DNA of 64,000 bases from Devosia sp. Root413D1. GTDB lineage: Bacteria; Pseudomonadota; Alphaproteobacteria; Rhizobiales; Devosiaceae. Under the pieces are notes generated by a model. The model saw only the letters and a program-made list of their open reading frames with translations. It was not told the DNA's origin and did no database searches. Positions 54,313 through 63,670 of the stretch are shown one piece after another. Position 1 is the first letter of the stretch; every line of letters begins with the position of its first letter. The stretch lies in NCBI RefSeq assembly GCF_001425235.1, contig NZ_LMEA01000009.1, positions 222,718 to 286,717 of the forward strand, in the 5' to 3' direction. Both the position numbers and the translations under genes were made by a program.

Positions 54313-54993
54313 TCAGAAGCCCCAGTTAAGACCGACCGTGACCTGATGGGCAGTGATGTTGAGCGGGCTGGGTGGCGCCAAGCCGAGGGTGTAGTCGGCA
54401 TCGCCATAATCGCTGTAGCGATAGGCCAGGTCGACCGACAGGTCCTCGGTGGCGGCGAACTCGACGCCGGCGCCCACCGTCCAACCGACATGGGTGGCGT
54501 CGTCGCCAAAACTGGGGCCCAAAACCGGCACAGCCTCGACGCTGTTGTGTGCGACGGCCAGACCCGCTGTCAGGTAAGGCAGGAAAGCACCGCCGTCGAA
54601 GCCGATCCGGCCGCGCAGCGAGCCTTGCCAGTCGACCGTCGAGGTGAGGCTGCCAAACCCCGGCTGGGTAAGCGTCTCGGTGAGGTCGGCCCAGGCGATG
54701 TCGCCGACGACGCCCAGCACGATGCCGTTATCCAGCGTGAAATTGACGCCGGCAGCGACGCCAAGCAACCAGCCCGCCGGCTCAGGGAACTGCGCGCCGG
54801 GCGGCGCAATGTCACTGCCGAGCTCGGCCCAGCCATAACCGCCGAACACGCCGATAAAGGCGCCATCCCAGTTGCCGCTGGCCTGGACCACGCCGGCCTC
54901 AACCGGGGTATCGATGATGAGATCGGCCGCCGAGGCCGAGGAAATGGCCAGCGCCGAGGCGCCTGCAGCCAGCAGAAGCACAGTTTTGTTCAT
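54313..54993 (-). CDS. Outer membrane beta-barrel protein
   Basis: 226 residues from ATG 54993. A signal peptide (KTVLLLAAGASALAISSASA) is followed by WDGAFIGVFGGYGW, repeated amphipathic strands, LSVDLAYRYSDYGDADY and a terminal aromatic strand ending VTVGLNWGF, as in Omp25/31-type porin-like proteins of rhizobia. It probably stabilises the outer membrane. A longer frame upstream lacks an RBS. Confidence 0.88.
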   Translation of the reverse strand: MNKTVLLLAAGASALAISSASAADLIIDTPVEAGVVQASGNWDGAFIGVFGGYGWAELGSDIAPPGAQFPEPAGWLLGVAAGVNFTLDNGIVLGVVGDIAWADLTETLTQPGFGSLTSTVDWQGSLRGRIGFDGGAFLPYLTAGLAVAHNSVEAVPVLGPSFGDDATHVGWTVGAGVEFAATEDLSVDLAYRYSDYGDADYTLGLAPPSPLNITAHQVTVGLNWGF

Positions 54994-55145
54994 TGGAGCC
55001 CACCGCAAAGAATAATCAGTATGCAATCCCAATGGCATAGCCGCGCCCCGAACGGAAGCGCGGGGAGCGCGAAATTCCAGTTTCGCGGAGGCTTGATAAC
55101 GTAAGCATCACGACACGCGGAACGATCAGCGCTCGATGTAGCAGT

Positions 55146-55360
55146 CGTCACCCTCCCCCTCGCGGGGAGGGATCAAGGGTGGGGGGCGAAGCACGCTCGA
55201 TTGGTGCGTGGGCCCCTTCCCATCAGGGGATGTACTTGGCATCGCGACCGTAGCTGCGGAGCGAAACCCCGTTCCATCCAGCGCGCGTCGCCCCCCACCC
55301 TAGCTTCGCCAGGTCGCGTCGCTCCCGGCTGCGCTACCCTCCCCGCGAGGGGGAGGGTGA
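55146..55360. repeat. Composite palindromic repeat
   Basis: CACCCTCCCCCTCGCGGGGA at the left is mirrored by CTCCCCGCGAGGGGGAGGGT at the right, with an inner CCCCCCACCCTAGCTTCGCC segment. The same organisation is at 58035-58184. Confidence 0.75.
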
Positions 55361-55373
55361 CCGGTGCATCACC

Positions 55374-55634
55374 TCAGTGCCGCGTCTTGCCGTCCTCTTC
55401 TTCCTCGAACAGCTCGGCATTGGCCGCATCGGCCGACAGCCTCACTTTGTCGCCCTCGACGGCGGCCACCAGGATGCCCGGCACATAGTGGTGATGCCCC
55501 TCATGGCTACCGCCCGGCGCCTCGGCCTTAGTGAGCTTGATCCGCCCACCCTCAACCCGATCCACAATCCCCACATGCACCCCATCGGCGCCGATGACTT
55601 CCATATGTTCGCGGATACCCGAAAGGTTCGACAT
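55374..55634 (-). CDS. DUF2171 family protein
   Basis: 86 residues. [28 protein letters not shown] and the HHHYVPG segment are typical of DUF2171, a PRC-barrel-like small protein. Function is unknown. Confidence 0.85.
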   Translation of the reverse strand: MSNLSGIREHMEVIGADGVHVGIVDRVEGGRIKLTKAEAPGGSHEGHHHYVPGILVAAVEGDKVRLSADAANAELFEEEEDGKTRH

Positions 55635-55786
55635 GACACTGCTCCTTGGTTGCTGGAGCAGGGGGAACGCATGGGGGCGGGGATGGATGCTGTGACAGGT
55701 GACATCGAGGTAGCGGTCACCGGTCGTCCATATATATTGTGGCGATCGTCTGAGTCTCTCATGTTACTCGCAACAAAGAGGTTGAT

Positions 55787-57553
55787 GTGAATCCGGTAAT
55801 TCGTGCGCAACTACGTGAGTTTGCGAAAGCGAACTCGATTACGAGCGAGGGTCAGGACACTCAGTTCGAGATCTACTCGATCTTCTCAGTTGTAACAGGT
55901 TTGCTGGGAGAGAGCATCGACGCATACGAAGTGCACCTTCCGGGAGACGAGTTTGGTCTAGATGGTGTTTCGATTATCATCCAGGGCGAGGCGGTGCGAA
56001 ACCGACAAGACGCCGAGGAAAAGTTGGCGACGATCAACAACCCAACACTTGAGTTTTTGTTTTTCCAAGCCAAAACCGGAACGGCCTACGACTACGGTGA
56101 CGTCTCTCGCTTCTACGATGCGGTATCCGGTTTCTTCAGCGGCGATCTGAAGGGGGAGAGCCTGGCAATTGACGATTGCATCGATGCGATGAACGCAATT
56201 TACGAGCAGGGCGTAGGAAAGCGTAACCCCAAGATTAGCTGCTACTACATGACGACAGGGAACTATGAGTCACCAGCTCGCATCGAGAAGTTGCGCAAGG
56301 CCTTCAGAAGCGAGCTTGAGGAGATGAACATTTTCGACCCACAGAACATTTCCATCGAGTTCGTTGGGGCGAGGGAATTGCAGCAATGGTATCGCGCAGC
56401 GACGAGCGCCGTTGACGTGGAGATCGACTTTCCCCGTAACGTTGTCATGCCAGACAATAAGCACGTCGAGGAGGCCTACATTGGTTACATCGACGCCGCC
56501 AACCTTATGGATTTGTGTACCGTAAAGGATGCCGACGGGAACGTCATAGGGCTCAACCGTGCTGTATTTTTCGATAACATCCGTGACTACGATCCGAAGT
56601 CAAAGATAAATACGAGCATAAAAGGTATCGTTACGTCGGATGGTGGTGAGGAGTTTGTTTTTCGAAACAACGGAATTACAGTAGTATCAAAGAGCATCGA
56701 CAGAACAGGAGATAGATTCAGGCTCGAAGACTTTCAGATTGTTAATGGTTGTCAGACAAGTAATATCATATTTGATCTGGTGCACGGGTCTGGAGGGGAG
56801 CCGGGCAATCCTCTCCTGGCAACGCAAATTCAGGTTCCGTTTCGCCTGATTGGCTCGAGGGATGACGAATTTGTTTCGTCAATCATTGTCGGAACAAATC
56901 GACAGAACCCTGTTCGCGACGAACAATTCTGGGCGCTTCGGCCATTCATGAAAAGTTTCGAAGAATATTGCCGAAATTTGGACGATGAAGAGATCATCTA
57001 TTTTGAGCGTCGGGACAATCAGTACAGGAATCAAGACGTCGAGAGAACGCGTGTCATGCAGCCATCGGTCTTGATGAAGGCCGTTGCTGCCGGCCTGTTG
57101 TTCCAGCCGCAACGAGCCGCCAGAGACTATCGAGGCATATTGTCGGAGTACGATAAATCCATCTTCTTGGATGACCACGATGTGCGAGTGTATCACGCTG
57201 TAGCGTATATGTACTATAGACTCGAGTTTCTATGGCGAAATCAGAAGTTGCCCAACAGCTACAAGACGTTCAGATATTACATCCTGTCGGGCATCGGGAT
57301 GAGTGTTACGGACTCAACCGATGTGTTTGGAATGAAGAAGAACAAGATCGTCGGAGTAGCGGAAGAAATGATCCGAGTTTGCCGCGATGAAGATGACATG
57401 AAAGCGTTGATCAATCGCATCGTCGCGATCATGGAGCAACGTCTCACCGAAACTGGCGTCACCACTCAGGAGCGTATCCGAGATGCGATACGATCTGAAA
57501 CGTTTGCCGCCACATTCAAGGAACGGCTGGCGGCCGAGTTTGCTTCGGAATAG
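55787..57553 (+). CDS. AIPR-family (abortive infection phage resistance) protein with nuclease-like N-terminus
   Basis: 588 residues. N-terminal residues E28, D59 (FGLDG) and Q94-A-K96 (FFQAKTG) fit a PD-(D/E)XK nuclease core. FRNNGITVV (272-280) and VNGCQTSNI (299-307) are the AIPR signature, and the C-terminus is helical. AIPR proteins are linked to abortive-infection-type phage defence. GTG 55787 is the start, with GAGG 6 bases upstream. GC is clearly lower than in the neighbouring genes, the coding style differs, and no partner gene lies beside it, all suggesting a recently acquired stand-alone defence gene. Confidence 0.85.
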   Translation: MNPVIRAQLREFAKANSITSEGQDTQFEIYSIFSVVTGLLGESIDAYEVHLPGDEFGLDGVSIIIQGEAVRNRQDAEEKLATINNPTLEFLFFQAKTGTAYDYGDVSRFYDAVSGFFSGDLKGESLAIDDCIDAMNAIYEQGVGKRNPKISCYYMTTGNYESPARIEKLRKAFRSELEEMNIFDPQNISIEFVGARELQQWYRAATSAVDVEIDFPRNVVMPDNKHVEEAYIGYIDAANLMDLCTVKDADGNVIGLNRAVFFDNIRDYDPKSKINTSIKGIVTSDGGEEFVFRNNGITVVSKSIDRTGDRFRLEDFQIVNGCQTSNIIFDLVHGSGGEPGNPLLATQIQVPFRLIGSRDDEFVSSIIVGTNRQNPVRDEQFWALRPFMKSFEEYCRNLDDEEIIYFERRDNQYRNQDVERTRVMQPSVLMKAVAAGLLFQPQRAARDYRGILSEYDKSIFLDDHDVRVYHAVAYMYYRLEFLWRNQKLPNSYKTFRYYILSGIGMSVTDSTDVFGMKKNKIVGVAEEMIRVCRDEDDMKALINRIVAIMEQRLTETGVTTQERIRDAIRSETFAATFKERLAAEFASE

Positions 57554-57644
57554 CCGCAGTGCCGTTTGATGCGATGTGTGACCCGCTTAGCTGACCACGG
57601 CCACAGCGCGATCCAGACTGGTGCGAGAACATAGGGTTGCAGCC

Positions 57645-57980
57645 ATGTCCACCCAACTCTCCACCGTCGACTACCTCCTCGAACAGCTCGCCTCGGCCGG
57701 CTCCGTTTCCGCGCGTAAGATGTTCGGCGAGTACGGGCTCTACTACGACGGTAAGATCGTTGCGCTCGTCTGTGACGACCAGTTCTTTTTGAAGCCGACG
57801 TCGGAGGGGCGGGCGTTTCTCGGCGAGGCGGTGGATGAGCAGCCGGCTTACAGCGGCGCCAGGCCGAGCTTTCGGATTGACGGCGAGCGCTGGGACGATG
57901 CGGAGTGGATGGCCGAGCTGGTGCGGGTGACCACTGTGGCGCTGCCGATGCCGAAGCCCAAGGTGAAGAAGAAGGGCTGA
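57645..57980 (+). CDS. TfoX N-terminal domain protein
   Basis: 111 residues. SARKMFGEYGLYYDGKIVALV is the TfoX-N signature; the Sxy/TfoX C-terminal domain is absent and the end is a Lys-rich tail (PKPKVKKKG). The name comes from competence regulation in gammaproteobacteria; a role here is unknown. Confidence 0.85.
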   Translation: MSTQLSTVDYLLEQLASAGSVSARKMFGEYGLYYDGKIVALVCDDQFFLKPTSEGRAFLGEAVDEQPAYSGARPSFRIDGERWDDAEWMAELVRVTTVALPMPKPKVKKKG

Positions 57981-58034
57981 TCGCTGTAGGGCAGCTGCGG
58001 CTGGTGCTCAGGCGGTCGACCCTGGCTCGATCGG

Positions 58035-58184
58035 CACCCTCCCCTTGACGGGGAGGGATGGGGAGGGGTGTGCGGTACGCTGGTGGCCGGCGGTCAGGCA
58101 CTGAGCCCGCCTCGCCCCCCACCCAAGCTGCGCTAGGTCGCGTTGCTCCCAAGCTGCGCTACCCTCCCCGCGAGGGGGAGGGTG
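58035..58184. repeat. Composite palindromic repeat
   Basis: CACCCTCCCCTTGACGGGGA and CTCCCCGCGAGGGGGAGGGT opposed about 100 bases apart, related to 55146-55360. It lies between convergent TfoX-N and polA genes. Confidence 0.7.
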
Positions 58185-58208
58185 TCCTGACTGATAGCCC
58201 GGTGCGCG

Positions 58209-61124
58209 CTAATGCGCCCCGTCCCAATCCCTCGCCGCGTGCGCGTCCACCTTGATCGGCACGGTCAGCCGCACTGCCGGCTCCGACGCGTTTTCCATTG
58301 TCTTGACGATCACCGGGATCACGCCGTCTTCCTTGCCTTCGTCCACCTCGAAGATCAGTTCGTCGTGCACCTGCAGCAGCATCTGCGCATCTGAGCCGGC
58401 GGCTTTCAGCGCTGGTTCCATGCGGATCATGGCGCGGCGGATGATGTCGGCGGCAGAACCCTGGATCGGGGCGTTGATCGAGGCGCGTTCGACGAAGCTG
58501 CGCTCGGCCGGGTGTGAGCTGTTGGCGTTGGGGAAGTTCACCTTGCGCCCGAAAATCGTCTCAACATAGCCGTCGGCCTTCACCTTGCGGCGCTGCTCGG
58601 CCATGTAATCCTGGATGCCGGGGAAGCGGGCGAAGTAGGTCTTGATGTACTCCCCGGCTTCCGAGCGCTCGATGCCGAGCTGGTTGGCGAGGCCGAAAGC
58701 CGAGATGCCGTAGATGATGCCGAAATTGATCGCCTTGGCGCGGCGCCGCACTTCCGAGGGCATGCCCTCGACCGGCACGCCGAACATCTCCGACGCCGTC
58801 ATGGCGTGAATGTCGAGCCCCTCCTCGAACGCATCCTTCAGCGCCTGGATATCGGCGATGTGGGCAAGGACGCGGAGCTCGATCTGCGAATAGTCGGCAC
58901 TGATCAAGGTCTTGCCCGCCGGCGCGACGAAGGCGGTGCGGATCTTCCGGCCATCTTCGGTGCGCACCGGGATGTTTTGGAGGTTCGGATCGTTCGAGCT
59001 CAGCCGCCCGGTCAGCACCGAATGCTGCGAATAGGTGGTGTGGACCCGGCCCGTACGCTGGTTGATGTAGCTCGGCAGCGCATCGGTATAGGTGCCCATC
59101 AGCTTGGTCAGCTGGCGCCAGTCGACGATGGTGCGGGCGAGCGGGATGCCCTGCGTCGCGAGGTCTTCGAGCACGTCGGCGCCGGTCGACCAGGCGCCGG
59201 TCTTGGTCTTGGTGCCACCAGGCAAGCCCATCCGGTCGAACAGGATCTCGCCCAGTTGTTTGGGCGAACCCAGGTTGAAGTTGGAGCCGGCGAGCTCATA
59301 GGCCTCGGCCTCGAGGGCAGCGGCCCTTTGCGCGAAATCACCGGAGAGGCGCGAGAGGATCTGCCGGTCGACGGTGATGCCGCGGCCTTCCATGCGCGCC
59401 AGCACCGGCGCCAGCGGCCGCTCGATGGTCTCGTAGAGCGTGGTCATGTTCTCGGCCACCAGCCGCGGCTTCAGCACCTTCCACAACCGGAAGGTCAGGT
59501 CGGCATCCTCGGCGGCATACTTTGCTGCGTCGGCGATCGGCACCTGCGCAAAAGTCTTCTGCGTCTTGCCGCTGCCGAGCAGCTCCTTGATCGACATGCC
59601 GGCGAGACCCAGCCAGTGATCGGAAAGCTCGCCCATGGTGTTGAACTGCGGGCCATCGAGCGAATAGCTGAGCAGCAGATTGTCGTCGAACGAGCGCACC
59701 TCGATGCCGTAGCGGGCGAGGATGCCGAGATCGTATTTGACGTTGTGGAAGATTTTGAGGATCGAGCGATCGGCGAACAGCGGCTTGATCTGCTCGAGCG
59801 CCGCCCGGAGGTCCATCTGCCCCTCGGCCATGCCGCCGCCCAGCAGGTCGCCGTGCCCCTCGGTGTGGCCGAGCGGCAGGTAGGCGCCATTGCCCGGCGC
59901 GGTCGAGAACGAGATGCCGACGAGATCGGCGGTCTGGTTGTCGAGCCCGGTGGTTTCGGTGTCGGTGGCAACGATCCCCTCGGCATAGGCCGCATCGATC
60001 CAGCGTTGCAGGTGCGCCGCGTCGCGGATGATCTCGTATTTCGAATGATCGAGCGGGATCGCCTTGATCTTTTCGTGCTCGAGCTTGGCATGCAGCACCG
60101 GGGCGGAATCCGCCCGGCCCTCGGCCGATTGCCGCGCCGCGCGCGCCTCGGCCCGGGCATTGTTGTCAAAGCCCACCGGCTCGGCGGGCTTGGCCGCCAG
60201 TTCCGGATCGGCCGGCCACGCCTCGGGGTCGGCATCGAGCAGGGTACCCAGGCGCTTCGAGATGGCGAAGAATTCCATCGCCTTAAGGAACGGGAACAGC
60301 TTTGCCGGCTCCACCGGCTGGCGCACCAGGTCCTCGAGCGGCAGCTCCACCGGCGTCTCGCGGTTGAGCGTCACCAGGCGCTTCGAAATGCGGGCCAGCT
60401 CGGCATTGGTCTCCAAGGCCTCGCGACGCTTCGGCTGCTTGATCTCGGCGGTGCGGCTCAAGAGCGTCTCGATATCGCCAAAGGTGTTGATCAGCTCGGC
60501 GGCAGTTTTCACCCCGATGCCGGGAACGCCCGGCACATTGTCGACCGCGTCACCGCAGAGCGCCTGCACCTCGATCACCTTATCCGGCCCGACGCCGAAC
60601 TTGGCGAACACCTCGTCCGAGCCGATCCAGCGCAGCGGCGGCTGGCCGGGGCGCGGAATGGTGTCGAGCAGCCGCACCGAGCCATCCGGCTCCACCAGCT
60701 GCATCAGGTCCTTGTCGGACGAAACGATCGTCACCTTGCCGCCGACATCCTTGGCGAGCGCGGTGTAGGTGGCGATGATGTCGTCGGCCTCATAGCCTTC
60801 CATCTCGATCGACGGCAGCCCGTAAGCCCGGGTCGCGGCGCGCGTCAGCGGGAACTGCGGCACCAGCTCTTCCGGCGCCGGCGGCCGGTGCTGCTTGTAT
60901 TCGGCGTAGATCTCGTCGCGAAAGGTCTTCGACGAATAGTCGAAGATCACCGCCATATGGGTCGGCGCGTCGTCGCCCGAGAGATCCTCGCTGAGCTTCC
61001 AGATCATGTTGCAGAACCCGATCACGCTGCCCACCGGCAGCTTGTCGCTCTTGCGGGTAAGCTGCGGCAGGGCATGGAAGGCCCGAAAGATGAAGCCTGA
61101 GCCGTCGACGAGAACGAGATGCAT
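58209..61124 (-). CDS. polA: DNA polymerase I
   Basis: 971 residues, three domains: 5'-3' exonuclease (about 1-290), 3'-5' proofreading exonuclease with DTETTG near residue 387, and polymerase (about 580-971) with SADYSQIELRVLAHI, AKAINFGIIYGIS and LLQVHDELIFEV. It removes Okazaki primers and fills repair gaps. It is monocistronic here. Confidence 0.97.
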   Translation of the reverse strand: MHLVLVDGSGFIFRAFHALPQLTRKSDKLPVGSVIGFCNMIWKLSEDLSGDDAPTHMAVIFDYSSKTFRDEIYAEYKQHRPPAPEELVPQFPLTRAATRAYGLPSIEMEGYEADDIIATYTALAKDVGGKVTIVSSDKDLMQLVEPDGSVRLLDTIPRPGQPPLRWIGSDEVFAKFGVGPDKVIEVQALCGDAVDNVPGVPGIGVKTAAELINTFGDIETLLSRTAEIKQPKRREALETNAELARISKRLVTLNRETPVELPLEDLVRQPVEPAKLFPFLKAMEFFAISKRLGTLLDADPEAWPADPELAAKPAEPVGFDNNARAEARAARQSAEGRADSAPVLHAKLEHEKIKAIPLDHSKYEIIRDAAHLQRWIDAAYAEGIVATDTETTGLDNQTADLVGISFSTAPGNGAYLPLGHTEGHGDLLGGGMAEGQMDLRAALEQIKPLFADRSILKIFHNVKYDLGILARYGIEVRSFDDNLLLSYSLDGPQFNTMGELSDHWLGLAGMSIKELLGSGKTQKTFAQVPIADAAKYAAEDADLTFRLWKVLKPRLVAENMTTLYETIERPLAPVLARMEGRGITVDRQILSRLSGDFAQRAAALEAEAYELAGSNFNLGSPKQLGEILFDRMGLPGGTKTKTGAWSTGADVLEDLATQGIPLARTIVDWRQLTKLMGTYTDALPSYINQRTGRVHTTYSQHSVLTGRLSSNDPNLQNIPVRTEDGRKIRTAFVAPAGKTLISADYSQIELRVLAHIADIQALKDAFEEGLDIHAMTASEMFGVPVEGMPSEVRRRAKAINFGIIYGISAFGLANQLGIERSEAGEYIKTYFARFPGIQDYMAEQRRKVKADGYVETIFGRKVNFPNANSSHPAERSFVERASINAPIQGSAADIIRRAMIRMEPALKAAGSDAQMLLQVHDELIFEVDEGKEDGVIPVIVKTMENASEPAVRLTVPIKVDAHAARDWDGAH

Positions 61125-61295
61125 GAAACGATTCCGGATGGTCGGGGCCGGACCTTAGCCGAGAAGCCGCTGGGGATGAACCCTGACGAAGGCTGACACG
61201 GAGCAGTCCGGCGCCGCTGCAGCTGCTCCCGATTGTAATCGCCCTGACGCGCACCATGTCTAGGCTACCGGTCGGGCCGGGAGGGGGAGATAACG

Positions 61296-62270
61296 ATGCG
61301 GGCAGCTGTCTATCGGTCGTTCGGCGGGCCGGACGTGGTGCGGGTTGAGGAGTTGCCCAAACCGGCGCCGCAGGCCGACGAGGTGCTGGTGCGCGTCCAT
61401 GCCTCGACGGTGAGTGTCGGCGACTACCGCATGCGGACCCGCGACCTGCCCAAGGGGCTCGAATTCTTCGGCCCGCTGACCATCGGCATCTTTGCACCGC
61501 GCAAGAAAATCCTCGGCATGGATTTCGCCGGCGTGATCGAGGCGGTGGGCGCCGGCGTGACGCGCTTCAAGCCGGGCGACGCGGTGGTGGGCCTCACCGG
61601 CATGAAGTTCGGCGGCCATGCGGAATATGTCACGCTCAAGCAAACCGAGGCGATGGTGCTCAAGCCCGAGGGCTGGAGCTTCGAGGATGCCGTGGCGCTG
61701 GTGTTCGGCGGCCACACTGTCGCCGAGTGCATCCGGCAATGCCCGATCAGGCCCGGCGACGAGGTGCTGGTCAACGGCGCTTCCGGCGCCGTCGGCACCT
61801 CGGCCGTGCAGGTGGCGAAACACTTCGGCGCCGTGGTCACGGCGGTGACCAGCGCCGGCAATGCCGAGCTGGTGCGCTCGCTCGGCGCCGACTACGTGAT
61901 CGACTACAAGGCCGAGGATTTCACGAAGAACGGCAAGCAGTACGACGTGATCTTCGAGTGCGTCGGTAATGCGCCGTTCGAGCGGGCCGAGCCCGCGCTG
62001 AAACCCGGCGGGACGCTGCTGCTGGTGATCGTTGACCTGAAGGGCATGCTCGGCGCCGGCAAAAACAGCCGGCGCAGCGGCAAGCGGGTGATCCCGATCA
62101 GCTTCAAGCCCAGGCCGGAGGATGTCGCCTTCGAGATCGAGCTCGCCAAGGCCGGCGCATTGCGGCCAGTCATCGACCGGATTCATCAGCTCGATCAGGT
62201 GGTTGAGGCGCATCGTCACGTCGATACCGGACGCAAGCGCGGCAGTGTCGTGCTGCAGCTGGCAGGATAG
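61296..62270 (+). CDS. Quinone-oxidoreductase-like zinc-independent alcohol dehydrogenase
   Basis: 324 residues of the MDR superfamily: GroES-like N-domain (LGMDFAGVIEAVG) and NAD(P)-binding VNGASGAVGTSAVQVAK, without the structural or catalytic zinc Cys set. It probably reduces a quinone or enone with NADPH. Divergent from polA. Confidence 0.9.
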   Translation: MRAAVYRSFGGPDVVRVEELPKPAPQADEVLVRVHASTVSVGDYRMRTRDLPKGLEFFGPLTIGIFAPRKKILGMDFAGVIEAVGAGVTRFKPGDAVVGLTGMKFGGHAEYVTLKQTEAMVLKPEGWSFEDAVALVFGGHTVAECIRQCPIRPGDEVLVNGASGAVGTSAVQVAKHFGAVVTAVTSAGNAELVRSLGADYVIDYKAEDFTKNGKQYDVIFECVGNAPFERAEPALKPGGTLLLVIVDLKGMLGAGKNSRRSGKRVIPISFKPRPEDVAFEIELAKAGALRPVIDRIHQLDQVVEAHRHVDTGRKRGSVVLQLAG

Positions 62271-62378
62271 ATGCTTCGCCCCGCAGATCGTGGCAATCCA
62301 GAGTCCGTCAAGCCATTGCCCGATTTGCGTCGCTTTCGGGACAGACTTTCCACAAGCTTGTTAATCATTGTAAGGGCC

Positions 62379-63320
62379 ATGAACGGGGCATTCGACGAGC
62401 TTTCGCGTCACTCGGCGCGTCGGCGAAGGGCGACAACTCAGCAACTTCTGGTCCGTGTCGGTGCGCCGGCAATGGCAGTGCTTGGCATTGGCGCGATCGG
62501 CGCAGTGCTGCTCGGCTTGCAGTGCGGTGGATTGGACCAGTGCTTTGCCCGCAAGGCGCCCGTGGCCGCCACCAGCGTGGCACCCGTGCCCGTCGCGGCC
62601 GAGGCCTCGCTCGGCCCGGCCCCTGTCGCACCCGTTGCGACGGCTCCCGCGGCCCCTGTCGCATCGACCGTGGCGATGACCACTGCGCCGGAGGTGCCGG
62701 AGGGCGTCAAGCGGGCGCAGCGGGTCGACGCGATGATCGGCGATACCTTCGTGGCGCTCGCTTCCGATGACGAGGGCTGGCTCGCCGGCGCCGCCGCCAA
62801 CGCTGCCGCCGACCCCGAGACTTATGCCGAGGGCGATGGCGCCGGCCCGCCAGTGCAGGACGAGACCGCTGTCGAGGCGGTGGACGCCGTTGCCGGCGAT
62901 ACCACGAAGCCGCTGGAGCGCCCGACGCCGCTCGATGTGGCGGCCTTCGCCGAAGCGCCCACCGAGACCGCCGCGACCGTCAAGGCCGAGGCTGAGCGGA
63001 AGCTCGCTGAAGTGGCGAAGTCTGAGCCCGAGCCGATTGCCGAACCCGAGCCGGAACCGGCAAAGGAACAGCCTGCCGCCGAGCCGGAAGCCAAGCCAGA
63101 ACCCGCACCCGCCAAACAGGAAGCGGCCGCCTCCGGCGATTCCCGCACCGTTGCCGGCTCCGGCGTCAATGTCCGCTCCGGCCCGGGCAAGTCGAACGGC
63201 CGGGTGTTCGGCCTCGCCGGCGGCGAGAAGGTGACGGTGAGCGAAAACCGGCGCGGCTGGCTGAAGATCACCGACGACCAGGGCCGCACCGGCTGGGTCT
63301 ATAAGGATTACCTGAACTAG
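62379..63320 (+). CDS. Membrane-anchored SH3b-domain protein
   Basis: 313 residues from ATG 62379. Cytoplasmic basic N-terminus (ARRRRATT), one membrane helix (about 27-47), a long Ala/Pro/Glu-rich linker (PEPIAEPEPEPAKEQPAAEP), and a C-terminal SH3b domain (VNVRSGPGKSNGRVFGLAGG ... GRTGWVYKDYLN). The linker would span the periplasm and place the SH3b near peptidoglycan. It could be a wall-binding or division-linked factor; the role is unknown. Confidence 0.8.
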   Translation: MNGAFDELSRHSARRRRATTQQLLVRVGAPAMAVLGIGAIGAVLLGLQCGGLDQCFARKAPVAATSVAPVPVAAEASLGPAPVAPVATAPAAPVASTVAMTTAPEVPEGVKRAQRVDAMIGDTFVALASDDEGWLAGAAANAAADPETYAEGDGAGPPVQDETAVEAVDAVAGDTTKPLERPTPLDVAAFAEAPTETAATVKAEAERKLAEVAKSEPEPIAEPEPEPAKEQPAAEPEAKPEPAPAKQEAAASGDSRTVAGSGVNVRSGPGKSNGRVFGLAGGEKVTVSENRRGWLKITDDQGRTGWVYKDYLN

Positions 63321-63363
63321 CAGCCAGAGGGCACGCGGCGCCGCGCCGTCGTCGGCAGCGAGT

Positions 63364-63520
63364 GCCTTCTCCCCCTGTGGGAGAAGGTGGCCGAAGGCCG
63401 GATGAGGGGTTCTCTCCGCGTACACCGTCGCTCGTCGCTTACGCTCCGAGCGCGCTACACTTCGTTGCGCGGACCCCTCATCCGGCGCTGCGCGCCACCT
63501 TCTCCCACAAGGGGAGAAGG
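63364..63520. repeat. Composite palindromic repeat
   Basis: CCTTCTCCCCCTGTGGGAGA with GGATGAGGGGT on the left is mirrored by ACCCCTCATCCGGCGC and CCTTCTCCCACAAGGGGAGA on the right. This is the common rhizobial intergenic palindrome type. Confidence 0.8.
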
Positions 63521-63670
63521 CAAACCGGTGCCCGCGCCGGCCGGGGTTGCCCGCCGCTTCCGCCCGTGATTAATTCCGCGTCCTTCACAGCCCTCCCATG
63601 GAGATCGCAATGCCCCGAGTCATGTTCATCGAGAAAGGAGCCCTTCCCCAACTTGAGAACGTGACGCGCA

